From positions 3,720,001 to 3,784,000 of the forward strand of contig NZ_VFPP01000001.1 in NCBI RefSeq assembly GCF_006716745.1: a DNA stretch of 64,000 nucleotides. The letters run 5' to 3'. This DNA is from Saccharothrix saharensis (GTDB taxonomy: Bacteria; Actinomycetota; Actinomycetes; Mycobacteriales; Pseudonocardiaceae). Under the pieces are notes generated by a model. It was not told the origin of the DNA. It saw only the letters and a program-made list of their open reading frames with translations, and ran no database searches. A program made the position numbers and the translations under genes. Below are positions 44,484-53,673 of this stretch, piece by piece; position 1 is the stretch's first letter, and each line of letters starts with the position of its first letter.

Positions 44484-45038
44484 GTGAACCAAGTGATCAA
44501 GACCGCGGACCTGAAAGCCGCCGGCGTGCCGGCCTACGTCATCGACCTCAAGTGCCGCCCGGGCGGCCCGTGGCAACGCATCCTGCCGGGCGTGGTGCTG
44601 CTCAGCGCGAACCCGCCGACCCGTGCCCAACGCCTCCAGGCCGCGCTCGCCTACGCGGGCCCACGAGCCGTCGTCACCGGCGTCGACGCCCTGAACGCCC
44701 ACGGCCTCGACGCCCTACCGCCGCCACCCCGGATACACCTGCTCCAACCGGCCACCACCCGCCGCTCCTGCCCGGACAACGTCCTGCTGGAACGCACCAC
44801 CCGCCCGCCCGGAGTGGTGCACCACTCGGGCCTGCGCGTGGCCGAACCAACCAGGGCCACCCTCGACGCCGCCCGCCACGAACCGAACCCCCTGCGCCAA
44901 CACCACCTACTGGCCACCGCCGTCCGCTCCGGCCTGTGCACGGTCACCACCCTGACCAGGGAACTGGACGCCGGCAGCAAACGCGGCACCGCCATCCCCC
45001 GAAGAACCCTGCACCTCCTCTCCGCCCTCCTCCGTTGA
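44484..45038 (+). CDS. AbiEi-like antitoxin-family protein without nuclease domain
   Basis: A 184-residue protein: WQRILPGVVLLSANPPTRAQ, then YAGPRAVVTGVDALNAHGLD and LERTTRPPGVVHHSGLRVAE. This is the N-terminal layout of actinobacterial AbiEi-like proteins, which normally continue into a VSR/DUF559-type nuclease; here the frame stops at RRTLHLLSALLR. No AbiEii toxin is adjacent. GTG 44484 is the start. The following C-rich stretch may be the decayed remainder. Confidence 0.7.
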   Translation: MNQVIKTADLKAAGVPAYVIDLKCRPGGPWQRILPGVVLLSANPPTRAQRLQAALAYAGPRAVVTGVDALNAHGLDALPPPPRIHLLQPATTRRSCPDNVLLERTTRPPGVVHHSGLRVAEPTRATLDAARHEPNPLRQHHLLATAVRSGLCTVTTLTRELDAGSKRGTAIPRRTLHLLSALLR

Positions 45039-45528
45039 CCGCCGCCACCGGCCACAACTCGCGCCGCCCCTCCCCCTACCCGCCACCTTCCCCTTGCGCC
45101 CATCCCTCCACCCGTCGACCTACCAGCCACCACACCCGCACTCCCGACCCAGCCGCAACTCCAACCCGAGCCCGGCACCGGCTCAGCCACTGACCCAACC
45201 TCGACCCCGAGCCCTGACCCCCGCCCACTCCCGTACCAGCAACCCCAGCGCGTCACTCCGGCGGTGGTGCCGCCGCGCTTGGCGTGTGGCGGGTCCGCGA
45301 CTGCCGGCTGGTGCGGGCCCGCACAACCGCCGCTTCGTGCGCCCGACCAATGCCCCACCACCACAACCCGGCCGGCCTTCGACCCCGGCCGCGCCGGCTC
45401 CACGGCCCGACCTGCGCCGCAACCAACCCACACCAACTCGGAGGAGAACCGACCAGGGCCGTACCCGTGCCTCCGCAAGTGGTCGCGGGCAGTGGTGGCC
45501 GGCCGGTGGTCCCCGCCCCGGCGCGGTC
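45039..45528. other. C-rich, gene-poor stretch
   Basis: The plus strand from 45040 to about 45260 is strikingly rich in C and A and poor in G and T (for example CCGCCCCTCCCCCTACCCGC). Long frames cross it but are low-complexity and lack domains. No gene is supported. It could be the decayed 3' part of the AbiEi-like gene or a structured untranslated region. Confidence 0.45.
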
Positions 45529-45711
45529 TCAGCCGGCGGCCCAGTAGTCGGAGGGCAGCTTGCCTTCGATGTCCCGAACGTGCGCCCGCGCGCACACGTG
45601 GCACAACCACCGGTCGACGCCACGTTCCCGTTCCCGCGCCCAGGCCAAGAGCTGGGCCGGGTCGGTGATCGACGAACGCGTCCGCCCACAGCGGGCACAG
45701 GAGTCGGTCAC
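45529..45711 (-). CDS. Small zinc-finger protein downstream of the methyltransferase
   Basis: A 60-residue protein with two CxxC pairs, CARC and CHVC, separated by a helix (DPAQLLAWARERE). GTG 45711 overlaps the methyltransferase stop (GTGA), so it is coupled to it. A zinc ribbon of unknown role, perhaps a partner of the methyltransferase. Confidence 0.7.
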   Translation of the reverse strand: MTDSCARCGRTRSSITDPAQLLAWARERERGVDRWLCHVCARAHVRDIEGKLPSDYWAAG

Positions 45712-46628
45712 GGCTTCCGCCCCACGTACACGGTGTTGGCGGTCAGCAGGAACACGTCGTCGCGCAGCCCGAGGAACGCGGGGTCCTGCGGGTCGAGCAG
45801 TTGCCTGACCGTGCGGCGGTCGGCGGGGTGCAGGGCGTCGCCCGCCACCTCCTCGTACCACATGAGCTGGTTCACCGCCCAGTCGCGCACCGCCTGCTTG
45901 GGCGGTGCGGGGTGGTCGACCAGGTAGCTGAACGCCGTCACGTCCACCAGTCCGCCCTCGGAGAGCACGAGGTTCCAGCCACCGGACAGGCGCACCGAGC
46001 CGGTCGTGTTCTCCCGCATCCGCACGAACCACTCGGCCCGCGCCGCGGACAGCCGGTCCTGCAAACCGGGCTCACCGACACCCAGGTCATAGGGGAGGAA
46101 CCTGCCACTCAACCCACCCTCGGCGAGCGCCAGCCACCCACCCGGCGCGACCGCCTCGATCACTCCGAGCACGGCCGCACGCTGGTCAGGGAGGTGGTGC
46201 ACGACGTTCGACGCCCACACCAACTGGGCGGGCCCGGCGAGGTCCACCGGTCGCTCGGCGGCCAGGTCGGCGAGCACCGGCCGGACGCGCACGGTCGCCG
46301 TGGTCGTGTCCGTCCCGTAGGTGGCGGCCGACCGGGCGGCGGTGGTGGCGGCGTCCAGCAGTTCGGGCGTGCCGTCCACCAGCACGACGGTGCCGCCGCC
46401 CCGAGCCGTCAGGGCCTCGACCAGCGCCACGCTCATCCCGCCCGCACCGCACCCGACGTCGAGCACGGTCGGCTGGTCGGGCAGGGCGCGGACGAGTCTG
46501 CGGGCGACCACCCGCCGGGATTCGGCGTCCAGCTCGTCCGCCTGCCGGAGGAAGGTCAGGCGCGACGACCAGTCGATCCCGTCGTGCAAGTGGCCATGGC
46601 CGTGGTGGTGGGAAGAGTGAGCTGCCAC
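45708..46628 (-). CDS. Class I SAM-dependent methyltransferase with His-rich N-terminus
   Basis: A 306-residue methyltransferase. Motif I is TVLDVGCGAGGMSVAL; the acidic loop VVLVDGTPELLDAA and post-I LVWASNVVHHLPDQ follow. The N-terminus HSSHHHGHGHLHDGID is histidine-rich, suggesting metal binding. GTG 46628 is the likely start; GTG 46646 and TTG 46670 are in frame. It is coupled to a small zinc protein. The substrate is unknown. Confidence 0.87.
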   Translation of the reverse strand: MAAHSSHHHGHGHLHDGIDWSSRLTFLRQADELDAESRRVVARRLVRALPDQPTVLDVGCGAGGMSVALVEALTARGGGTVVLVDGTPELLDAATTAARSAATYGTDTTTATVRVRPVLADLAAERPVDLAGPAQLVWASNVVHHLPDQRAAVLGVIEAVAPGGWLALAEGGLSGRFLPYDLGVGEPGLQDRLSAARAEWFVRMRENTTGSVRLSGGWNLVLSEGGLVDVTAFSYLVDHPAPPKQAVRDWAVNQLMWYEEVAGDALHPADRRTVRQLLDPQDPAFLGLRDDVFLLTANTVYVGRKP

Positions 46629-46714
46629 ACGTCGAACGGTACCCACGCGGCGAGGTGAGGGCGCCCCCAATCACGGCCCGAGGTCGGAATCGCCCGGTAC
46701 CCGGAAACGCGGGC

Positions 46715-46753
46715 GGCCCGTCCTCCCCGTCATCGGGACGGGGAGGACGGGCC
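46715..46753 (-). terminator. whiB7 operon terminator
   Basis: A perfect 16-bp inverted repeat (46715-46730 with 46738-46753), loop of 7, lies 12 bases beyond the stop of the 74-residue gene on the minus strand. Confidence 0.85.
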
Positions 46754-46764
46754 TCCTGCGAGCA

Positions 46765-46989
46765 TCAGACCGCGCGGGCCTTCAAAGCCGCCCGGCGCTG
46801 GGCCCATCCGGCCAGCCGCCGCCACCTGCGGGCGACGACGAGGCGGTGGGCCAGCCGATGCTGTCGCGCGAATATCTCCGCGTCGTGCATTCGGGATCTG
46901 GCGAGATTTTCTTCGAGCAGCATGGGGTTCCCCTTGGGGTTGACTTCGACGAGCATCGATTCGTCTGCGGTGGATCGGTACGTGGTCAC
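46765..46989 (-). CDS. Small protein translationally coupled to WhiB7
   Basis: A 74-residue protein, MTTYRSTADESMLVEVNPKG followed by a basic helix rich in Arg and Ala (ARQHRLAHRLVVARRWRRLA). Its ATG overlaps the whiB7 TGA (ATGA), so it is made together with WhiB7. I know no function; a regulatory or ribosome-associated role would fit the operon. Confidence 0.75.
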   Translation of the reverse strand: MTTYRSTADESMLVEVNPKGNPMLLEENLARSRMHDAEIFARQHRLAHRLVVARRWRRLAGWAQRRAALKARAV

Positions 46990-47384
46990 GCGGCGGCCTC
47001 CTGGTCGTTAGCCCCCCGGACAACGGTCGCGGCGGGCGCCGCGGGCACAACGGGTGCTGCGTCCTTGCGCGGACGTCCACGGGGACGCTTGCGCGCGATC
47101 ACAGCTCCGCGCTCGAAGATCTCGCCGCCCCAGACCCCCCAGGGCTCGTGGCGAGCGAGCGCACCGGCCAGGCACTCCGCGATGACGGGGCAGGTGGCGC
47201 AGAACCTCTTCGCCTCCTCCAGCTCCGCCGGCGCGTCGGCGAACCACAGGTCCGGGTTGTTGGTACGGCAAGGAAGCTCCAAGCCGGCGTCGGGCGCGGT
47301 GTCGATCAAGGAAGCGACACCCGCTCCGGCGAACTCCGACTCGGTGGACAACGTCCCGCTTATGGGGACGGTCGCGGTCAACAT
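46986..47384 (-). CDS. whiB7: WhiB7 iron-sulphur transcription factor
   Basis: A 132-residue WhiB protein. Iron-sulphur ligands are Cys39, Cys62, Cys65 and Cys71 (ELPCRT, FCATC, AEC); the sigma-binding turn is GVWGGE at residues 83-88; the C-terminal AT-hook RGRPRK (102-107) identifies the WhiB7 class. With the housekeeping sigma factor it activates intrinsic antibiotic-resistance genes when translation is inhibited, including its own. ATG 47384 has AGGAG upstream. A long leader with an ORF and a hairpin lies in front. Confidence 0.95.
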   Translation of the reverse strand: MLTATVPISGTLSTESEFAGAGVASLIDTAPDAGLELPCRTNNPDLWFADAPAELEEAKRFCATCPVIAECLAGALARHEPWGVWGGEIFERGAVIARKRPRGRPRKDAAPVVPAAPAATVVRGANDQEAAA

Positions 47385-47455
47385 CAGGTGGACTCCTGTC
47401 AAGGGTCTTGCATGGGGTTTTTGTCGTTCGAACCGAAAAACGGGTCGGAACAGCA

Positions 47456-47493
47456 CGAAGGCCGCGGATCCGGTTACGGGTCCGCGGCCTTCG
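47456..47493 (-). promoter_or_regulatory. Leader hairpin of whiB7, candidate attenuator
   Basis: A perfect 13-bp inverted repeat (47456-47468 with 47481-47493) lies between the leader ORF stop (47522) and whiB7 (47384). On the minus strand a TTTTT run follows about 15 bases later. whiB7 genes are known to be controlled by transcription attenuation in the leader; this hairpin is the obvious candidate here, although the U-run is farther away than usual. Confidence 0.6.
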
Positions 47494-47521
47494 TGAGCTT
47501 GGTGGCCTGACTACTGGGTGG

Positions 47522-47743
47522 TCAGGTACTTCGCTCGTGCGCGGACGGCGCAACGTTCTGAGTCGGGACAACGGTCGGCGCGTACGGCGCCGGCACCTGG
47601 ATCAGCTGAACTCGCTCAACGCCCCACTTGAAGGCGTGGCGATCGCGGGCAGACTTCTCCCCCGCGACATGAGCAGCGCCTGCGGCCAAGGCCACCCCGG
47701 TCTTCAGGTAACCGGGCGTCTCGAAGCACATGAGAGTGTTCAC
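47522..47743 (-). CDS. Leader ORF upstream of whiB7 (73 residues)
   Basis: A small protein beginning VNTLMCFETPGYLKTGVALA and ending in a Pro- and Ala-rich tail (APYAPTVVPTQN). GTG 47743 has GAGGAGG at nine bases, a strong site. It lies between the putative promoter and the whiB7 hairpin. It may be a true small protein or a regulatory uORF whose translation sets attenuation; at 73 codons it is longer than the short uORFs described for whiB7. Confidence 0.65.
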   Translation of the reverse strand: MNTLMCFETPGYLKTGVALAAGAAHVAGEKSARDRHAFKWGVERVQLIQVPAPYAPTVVPTQNVAPSAHERST

Positions 47744-47823
47744 GACCGGTCACCTCCTCGGGTGTCTCGACTCGACTGCTAGCTCTTGAATCCCCAGCGG
47801 GCACTCCGTGCCCGGCTTGAGCA

Positions 47824-47872
47824 GGTTATGACCCCGCGCCGGACGGGTGCAACAGGTTTTTCCAAATACCTG
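47824..47872 (-). promoter_or_regulatory. Candidate autoregulated whiB7 promoter with AT-rich palindrome
   Basis: On the minus strand an imperfect palindrome, positions 47853-47872 (16 of 20 bases symmetrical, AT-rich centre), directly abuts TTGCAC (47852-47847), 16-17 bases before CATAAC (47830-47825). An AT-rich block next to the -35 box is the known feature of WhiB7-dependent promoters. The assignment is inference. Confidence 0.5.
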
Positions 47873-47962
47873 TCGATTGAGTGAAAATTCAGCGTTTGCC
47901 CTGCACAGAGCGCCAGCACGCGACCACCCGGACGGACGAGGCCGCCCGCCGGCGGGCAGCCG

Positions 47963-50029
47963 TCAGCGACCGCCGCGCACGAGCGCCAGCACGTCGTCAC
48001 CGAACCGGTCCAGCTTGGCCGCGCCGATGCCGGAGATCGACACCAGCCCGGCCACGTCCTCCGGCCGCTGCTCGGCGATCGCGACCAGCGTCGCGTCGGT
48101 GAACACCACGTACGCGGGCACCTTCAGCTCACGCGCGCGGTCCGCCCGCCACGCCCGCAGCTTGGCCAGCAGTTCCTCGTCCAGGTCCGACGGGCACGAC
48201 GCGCACCGGCTCAGCTTGATCGCCCGCGCGTCCACCAGCGCCGAGCCGCACACCCGGCACTGCGGCTTGGGCCTCTTCTGCAGCGGCTCCCGCTTCGCGG
48301 CCGTGCGCGACGCCGGGTGGTCGTCGGGCACCAGCCCGTAGAGGAACCGGCTGCGCCGCCGGTACCGGCGCCCGCCCGCGGCCCGCGCCAACGCCCACGA
48401 CAGCCACAGGTGCTCCCGGGCCCGGGTCACGCCCACGTACAGCAGCCGGCGCTCCTCCTCGATCGCCGCGTCGTCACCGTCGGCGTGCTGGATCGGCAGC
48501 GTGCCCTCGACCAGCCCGACCAGGAACACCGCGTCCCACTCCAGCCCCTTCGCCGCGTGCAGGGACGCCAGCGTCACGCCCTCCACCGTCGGCGGGTGCT
48601 GCGCCTCGGCCCGCAGCTCCAGCTCGCCGACGAACGTCCGCAGGTCCGCCGAGTCCACGGTGGTGACCAGCTCCTCGGCCAGTTCGACCAGCGCGAGCAG
48701 CGACTCCCACTTCTCCCGCGCCGTCCCGCCGGCGGGCGGCTCGTCGGTCAGGCCGATCCCGGCCAGCACCTCGCGCACCACCTTCGGCAGCTCGCCGGTC
48801 GGCTCGTGCGCCGCCGCCGACCGCAGCGCCACCATCGCCTGCCGCACCTCGGCCCGCTGGAAGAACCGCTCACCGCCGCGCACCTGGTAGGGCACGCCGA
48901 CCTCGGCCAACGCCTGCTCGAACACCTCCGACTGGGCGTTCACGCGGTAGAGCACGGCGATCTCACTGGCCGACACGCCCTCGTCCAGCAGCGCCTTCAC
49001 CCGCCGCGCGACGGCCGCGGCTTCCAGCGTCTCGTCGTCGAACTCGGTGAACGTCGGCTTCGGCCCCTCCGGCCGCTGCCCGATCAGCCGCAGCCGCGAC
49101 CCGGCCGGCCGGCCGCGCGCCCACTTGATCACCTCGTTGGCCAGCTCCACGACCTGCGGCGTCGACCGGTAGTCGCGTTCCAGCCGCACCACGACGGCCT
49201 CGGGGAACCGGCGGGGGAAGTCCAGCAGCGGGCGCGGGGAGGCACCCGCGAACGAGTAGATGGTCTGGTTCGCGTCACCGACCACGGTCAGGTCGTCGCG
49301 CTGCCCCAGCCACGCGTCCAGCACGCGCTGCTGCAACGGCGTCACGTCCTGGTACTCGTCCACCACGAAGCACCGGTACCGGTCGCGGAACTCCTCGGCG
49401 ACCTCGCCGTGCTCCTCCAACGCCGCCGCGGTGTGCAGCAGGAGGTCGTCGAAGTCGAGCAGCTGCGCCTGGTTCTTCAGCTCCTCGTAGGTCCGGTAGA
49501 CCTGCGCTACCTGGTCGGCGGGGGCGGGGGTGTCCCGGCTGGTGCGGCCGGCGGCGTTCGGGTAGTCGTCCGGCGCGACCAGCGACGCCTTGGCCCACTC
49601 GATCTCGCCGGCGAGGTCGCGCAGCGAGTCGGACTCGGTGGACAGGCCCACCCGGTTGGCGGCCTGCGCGACCAGCCGCAGCTTGTTGCGGTCGATCAAC
49701 TGCCACTGCTCGCCGCCGACCACGCGCGGCCAGAAGTAGCGCAGTTGCCGCAACGCGGCGGCGTGGAAGGTGCGGGCCTGCGCGCCGTGCACGCCGAGCG
49801 CGCGCAGCCGGGTCCGCATCTCCCCCGCGGCACGGGCGGTGAACGTGACCGCGAGGACCTGGCCGGCGGACACGTGCCCGCGCTGGACCAGGTGCGCGAT
49901 GCGGTGCGTGATGGTGCGGGTCTTGCCGGTGCCGGCGCCCGCGAGCACGCAGACCGGGCCGCGCGGAGCTTCCACGGCGGCGCGCTGTTCCGGGTCGAGT
50001 CCCTCCAGCAGCCGGTCCATGCGCTGCAT
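47963..50029 (-). CDS. uvrD2: ATP-dependent DNA helicase UvrD2
   Basis: A 688-residue superfamily 1 helicase. Motif I is [11 protein letters not shown], motif [12 protein letters not shown], motif [18 protein letters not shown], motif [14 protein letters not shown], and motif [13 protein letters not shown]. The tether contains the four-cysteine module CRVCGSAL...CASCPS, and an HRDC domain forms the C-terminus ([20 protein letters not shown]). This layout is specific to actinobacterial UvrD2. It unwinds DNA during repair. Confidence 0.97.
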   Translation of the reverse strand: MQRMDRLLEGLDPEQRAAVEAPRGPVCVLAGAGTGKTRTITHRIAHLVQRGHVSAGQVLAVTFTARAAGEMRTRLRALGVHGAQARTFHAAALRQLRYFWPRVVGGEQWQLIDRNKLRLVAQAANRVGLSTESDSLRDLAGEIEWAKASLVAPDDYPNAAGRTSRDTPAPADQVAQVYRTYEELKNQAQLLDFDDLLLHTAAALEEHGEVAEEFRDRYRCFVVDEYQDVTPLQQRVLDAWLGQRDDLTVVGDANQTIYSFAGASPRPLLDFPRRFPEAVVVRLERDYRSTPQVVELANEVIKWARGRPAGSRLRLIGQRPEGPKPTFTEFDDETLEAAAVARRVKALLDEGVSASEIAVLYRVNAQSEVFEQALAEVGVPYQVRGGERFFQRAEVRQAMVALRSAAAHEPTGELPKVVREVLAGIGLTDEPPAGGTAREKWESLLALVELAEELVTTVDSADLRTFVGELELRAEAQHPPTVEGVTLASLHAAKGLEWDAVFLVGLVEGTLPIQHADGDDAAIEEERRLLYVGVTRAREHLWLSWALARAAGGRRYRRRSRFLYGLVPDDHPASRTAAKREPLQKRPKPQCRVCGSALVDARAIKLSRCASCPSDLDEELLAKLRAWRADRARELKVPAYVVFTDATLVAIAEQRPEDVAGLVSISGIGAAKLDRFGDDVLALVRGGR

Positions 50030-50092
50030 CCTCGCAGAGGTCGGCGAGTACTCCCGTCATGGGGCGACGCGGCGCGCCGTATCCTGGTGGGT

Positions 50093-50833
50093 ATGGCTGG
50101 TAAGCAGGACAAGGCGGCCGCCAAGGCGGCTGCCAAGGAAGCGGCGAAGGCTCGGCGCGCGGCATCGAAGGCGAAGCGCAGCCAGATCTTCGAGGCGTTC
50201 AAGATGCAGCGCCGCGAGGACAAGGCGCTCGTGCCGTTGATGCTGGCGTGCCTGCTGGGCGCGACGGCCGCGGCGTTCCTGATCGGCCTCATCTGGGACA
50301 TGCAGTGGGTGCTGCTGCCCATGGGCATCGCGGTGGGCGCGCTGCTCGCGGTCATCGTGTTCGGCCGCCGGGTGCAGCGCACCGTGTACGCGAAGGCGGA
50401 CGGCCAGCCGGGCGCGGCGGCGTGGGCGCTGGACAACCTGCGCGGCAAGTGGCGCGTGACGCAGGCCGTGGCGGGCACGACCAGCGGTGACATGGTCCAC
50501 CGGGTGCTCGGCCGGCCGGGCGTGGTGCTGGTCGCCGAGGGCGCGCCGCACCGGGTCAAGAACCTGCTCGCCCAGGAGAAGAAGCGGGTGGCGCGGGTGA
50601 TCGGCGAGACGCCGATCTACGACGTCGTCGTGGGCTCCGAGGACGGCCAGGTGCCGCTGCGCAAGCTGCAGAGCCACCTGATGAAGCTGCCCCGCAACAT
50701 CTCGACCGCCCAGGTCGACACGATCGACAACCGGCTGGCCGCGCTGGCGAGCCGGGGCGCGGCGCTGCCCAAGGGCCCGATGCCCCAGGGCGCCAAGATG
50801 CGCAACGTGCAGCGTGCCATGCGGCGGCGCTGA
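50093..50833 (+). CDS. DUF4191 family membrane protein
   Basis: A 246-residue protein with a lysine/alanine-rich cytoplasmic N-terminus, two membrane segments (about residues 50-90), a conserved GKWRVTQAVAGTTSGDMVHR and VLVAEG stretch and a basic end RNVQRAMRRR. These are DUF4191 features. ATG 50093 was chosen. It is divergent from uvrD2. The function is unknown. Confidence 0.93.
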   Translation: MAGKQDKAAAKAAAKEAAKARRAASKAKRSQIFEAFKMQRREDKALVPLMLACLLGATAAAFLIGLIWDMQWVLLPMGIAVGALLAVIVFGRRVQRTVYAKADGQPGAAAWALDNLRGKWRVTQAVAGTTSGDMVHRVLGRPGVVLVAEGAPHRVKNLLAQEKKRVARVIGETPIYDVVVGSEDGQVPLRKLQSHLMKLPRNISTAQVDTIDNRLAALASRGAALPKGPMPQGAKMRNVQRAMRRR

Positions 50834-50860
50834 CCGGCGTTCCGCAGCGTTTTCGCAGCT

Positions 50861-50895
50861 CAGACCCGTTCCGGCAGCCGTCCGGGGCGGGTCTG
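50861..50895. terminator. Bidirectional terminator between convergent genes
   Basis: An 8-bp outer stem (50861-50868 with 50888-50895) extended by an internal CCGG pairing separates the DUF4191 gene from the RDD gene. Confidence 0.6.
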
Positions 50896-50921
50896 CGGCG
50901 TGGCACGGGCGTTGGACGGCG

Positions 50922-51395
50922 TTAGCGGGACCGCAGGACGATGGTGCCCGCCGCCTTGTCGTGCAGGGCCCGGTTGTCGGCGTCCCAGATCACGGCCGGG
51001 ATCACCAGGAAGATCAACACCGTGCGCAGCGCGGTGCGGAGCACCCCGACGTTCTCCGTGCCGTCCACCCGCACCACCCGCAGCCCGAACAGCGCGTGAC
51101 CAGGGGTGAAGCCGAAGGACGCGACCGCGATGACGGTGATGGCGAACCAGGCCGCCAGGCTCCAGTTGCGCGGTAGGTCGGGCATGGTGAACAGCCCCGC
51201 CACGCCGGCCGACAGGGCGAAGTCGACCAGGATGGCGACGGCGCGGCGGCCCGTGGAGGCGACCGAGCCCTGACCCGACTTGGGCAGGCCGAGGCGTTCA
51301 CCACGCCACCGCTGCCCGGTACCGTCACCGGAGTCGGCGCCGGGCTCCAACGCCGAACGGGGTCCTGACAGCCACGAACCGGTCCACTTGCTCAC
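50922..51395 (-). CDS. RDD family membrane protein
   Basis: A 157-residue protein with an RDD domain: STGRRAVAILVDFALSAGVA at the first segment, then two further segments, FTPGHALFGLRVVRVDGTEN and the final WDADNRALHDKAAGTIV. GTG 51395 starts VSKWTGSW. RDD proteins are small membrane proteins, some of which act as ion exchangers; the role here is unknown. It lies next to glnA as in many actinobacteria. Confidence 0.92.
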   Translation of the reverse strand: MSKWTGSWLSGPRSALEPGADSGDGTGQRWRGERLGLPKSGQGSVASTGRRAVAILVDFALSAGVAGLFTMPDLPRNWSLAAWFAITVIAVASFGFTPGHALFGLRVVRVDGTENVGVLRTALRTVLIFLVIPAVIWDADNRALHDKAAGTIVLRSR

Positions 51396-51463
51396 CCCAC
51401 CAGAGTAAGGCCGTGCTCAGCGGGTGAGGAGTGACGGTCGGGTTGCCCGACCTGAGCCGCCCG

Positions 51464-51479
51464 TTAACACTGGCGAAAC
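51464..51479 (+). promoter_or_regulatory. Candidate GlnR binding site upstream of glnA
   Basis: TTAAC, six bases, GAAAC matches the actinobacterial GlnR pattern gTnAc-n6-GaAAc closely, 111 bp upstream of the glnA start. A GTTTC half-site occurs near 51515. Control by GlnR of glnA is known in Streptomyces and mycobacteria; the site here is inferred by pattern. Confidence 0.45.
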
Positions 51480-51589
51480 ACGCGGGTGATGGCTGGGCAA
51501 CACCACGGTCTTAGTTTCGCCACGATGGCAGGCCGCACCACGCAGCGGCGTACAACCACGCCCCCACCGCAGCAGAGGAGTCGACGAGG

Positions 51590-53014
51590 GTGTTCAAGAA
51601 TCCCGACGAGGTCCTGAAGTTCATCTCCGACGAGGGCGTGAAGTTCGTCGACGTCCGCTTCAGCGACCTGCCCGGTGTGATGCAGCACTTCACGCTCCCG
51701 GCCAGCGCGTTCGACGCCGACGCCATCGCGGAGGGCCTCGCGTTCGACGGCTCGTCGGTGCGCGGCTTCCAGTCGATCCACGAGTCGGACATGCTGCTGC
51801 TGCCCGACCTCTACACCGCGCGCCTCGACCCGTTCCGGATCGAGAAGACGCTGATCGTCAACTTCTTCGTGCACGACCCGTTCACGCGTGAGGCGTACAG
51901 CCGCGACCCGCGCAACATCGCGCGCAAGGCCGAGCAGTACATCACCGAGTCGGGCATCGCGGACACCGCGTACTTCGGCGCCGAGGCGGAGTTCTACATC
52001 TTCGACTCGATCCGCTTCGACACCACCGCGAACGCCTCCTTCCACGAGATCGACGCGATCTCCGGCGCCTGGAACACCGGCCGCGACGAAGAGGGCGGCA
52101 ACCGCGGCTACAAGGTCAAGTACAAGGGCGGCTACTTCCCCGTCACGCCGACCGACCACTACGCCGACCTGCGCGACAAGATGGTCCTGAACATGCAGGC
52201 CCAGGGCTTCACCGTCGAGCGGGCGCACCACGAGGTGGGCACCGGCGGCCAGGCCGAGATCAACTACAAGTTCAACACGCTGCTGCACGCCGCGGACGAC
52301 TTGATGCTGTTCAAGTACATCATCAAGAACACCGCGTGGCAGGCCGGCAAGACCGTCACGTTCATGCCGAAGCCGCTGTTCGGCGACAACGGCTCGGGCA
52401 TGCACACCCACCAGTCGCTGTGGAAGGACGGCCAGCCGCTGTTCCACGACGAGTCCGGCTACGCGGGCCTGTCGGACACGGCGCGCCACTACATCGGCGG
52501 CATCCTGCACCACGCGCCGTCGCTGCTGGCGTTCACCAACCCGACGGTGAACTCCTACCACCGCCTGGTCCCGGGCTACGAGGCCCCGGTGTCACTGGTC
52601 TACTCCCAGCGCAACCGGTCGGCGTGCGTGCGCATCCCGATCACCGGCAACAACCCGAAGGCCAAGCGCATCGAGTTCCGCTGCCCCGACTCGTCGGGCA
52701 ACCCGTACCTGGCGTTCTCGGCCATGGTGATGGCCGGCCTGGACGGCGTGAAGAACAAGATCGAGCCGCCGGCCCCGATCGACAAGGACCTCTACGAGCT
52801 GCCGCCCGAGGAGGCCCGCGACGTCAAGCAGGTGCCGGCGTCCCTGGACGCGGTGCTGGACAACCTCGAGGCGGACCACGAGTTCCTGCTGGAGGGCGGC
52901 GTCTTCACGCCGGACGTCATCGACACCTGGATCTCGTTCAAGCGGGAACAGGAGATCGACCCGCTGCGCCTGCGCCCGAACCCCTACGAGTTCGCGCTCT
53001 ACTACGACGTGTGA
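51590..53014 (+). CDS. glnA: Glutamine synthetase, type I
   Basis: A 474-residue GSI-beta enzyme. Signatures are [12 protein letters not shown], the latch [13 protein letters not shown], the ATP-binding [16 protein letters not shown], the glutamate flap [17 protein letters not shown] and the adenylylation site with the Tyr in [11 protein letters not shown]. The start is GTG 51590. It makes glutamine from glutamate, ammonia and ATP in the cytoplasm as a dodecamer. Its regulator GlnE is encoded at 58691, and a candidate GlnR site lies upstream. Confidence 0.98.
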   Translation: MFKNPDEVLKFISDEGVKFVDVRFSDLPGVMQHFTLPASAFDADAIAEGLAFDGSSVRGFQSIHESDMLLLPDLYTARLDPFRIEKTLIVNFFVHDPFTREAYSRDPRNIARKAEQYITESGIADTAYFGAEAEFYIFDSIRFDTTANASFHEIDAISGAWNTGRDEEGGNRGYKVKYKGGYFPVTPTDHYADLRDKMVLNMQAQGFTVERAHHEVGTGGQAEINYKFNTLLHAADDLMLFKYIIKNTAWQAGKTVTFMPKPLFGDNGSGMHTHQSLWKDGQPLFHDESGYAGLSDTARHYIGGILHHAPSLLAFTNPTVNSYHRLVPGYEAPVSLVYSQRNRSACVRIPITGNNPKAKRIEFRCPDSSGNPYLAFSAMVMAGLDGVKNKIEPPAPIDKDLYELPPEEARDVKQVPASLDAVLDNLEADHEFLLEGGVFTPDVIDTWISFKREQEIDPLRLRPNPYEFALYYDV

Positions 53015-53110
53015 TCGGCGCGGGGCTCTGACCAGCAGTTCCACCGGTCTCGGCCCCACGTAGGCCGTCTCCAGGCCGTCTGAGCTGGAGAGGCCGTCAA
53101 AGCCTCCACA

Positions 53111-53153
53111 GGCCGAAGGCCGGGTGACTACCACAGTCACCCGGCCTTCGGCC
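53111..53153 (+). terminator. glnA terminator
   Basis: A perfect 18-bp inverted repeat (53111-53128 with 53136-53153), 7-base loop, followed by TTTT: the strongest terminator in the window. It lies 97 bases after the glnA stop. Confidence 0.92.
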
Positions 53154-53274
53154 TTTTCGGTACTCGTCCTGGGACTTGATGACCGGTTTCCCCTTGCACG
53201 GATCCTTGCGCGACCACCTCCTCCTCGAGTTGCCGCCAAGCCACTTCCAGCCAAAGGTCGGGACGATCACGCGG

Positions 53275-53613
53275 TCATACAGCCACCAGCGCTGGGCACG
53301 GCGATCGACTGCCGCGAGGACTCCGCCGCCGTGCCATCGCACGCACGGGACGAAGCGGCACCCATTGATCCTGTATTTCATAACCGATGGCTTCGAGTGA
53401 ATCGGTCGAGCTCACCGGGGAAATATCCGAAGCCATACCCCTCCCTTCGTCGTAGGGAATCACGTGATCTGCGCGCACGGAATACGCTCGCGCCGTGCGG
53501 CGCGACTGGGCGAAATGTTCCACACCAACCCGTCCCACTGAAGCTGTGACCACTGACAGGTCACCTAGGTGGATCAGGTGATCGCAAGCCAGGATCATGC
53601 TCAGGTCTTCCAC
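53275..53613 (-). CDS. Hypothetical protein (112 residues), doubtful
   Basis: From GTG 53613 a frame begins VEDLSMILACDHLIHLGDLS and ends with a proline- and arginine-rich stretch. An internal ATG behind GGGAGGGG (MASDISPVSSTDSLEAIGYE) could be the true start. Base composition is lower in GC than the neighbours. An overlapping minus-strand frame at 53097-53381 is an alternative. I recognise neither; one of them may be a recently gained gene. Confidence 0.35.
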   Translation of the reverse strand: MEDLSMILACDHLIHLGDLSVVTASVGRVGVEHFAQSRRTARAYSVRADHVIPYDEGRGMASDISPVSSTDSLEAIGYEIQDQWVPLRPVRAMARRRSPRGSRSPCPALVAV

Positions 53614-53673
53614 AGGCCACCAGACGTTGATCGGTGTTGGTTGACAACCTTCGACAGCAAATGAGCGGGCCAG

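Noticed and set aside
53015-53160. Tandem inverted repeats suggestive of a CRISPR array
   Set aside because: There is a single hairpin plus a short AGGCCGTC repetition, with no regular repeats and spacers. I found no CRISPR array anywhere in the window.
53097-53381. Minus-strand 94-residue frame rich in Trp and Arg
   Set aside because: It runs through the strong glnA terminator hairpin and overlaps a somewhat better frame at 53275-53613.
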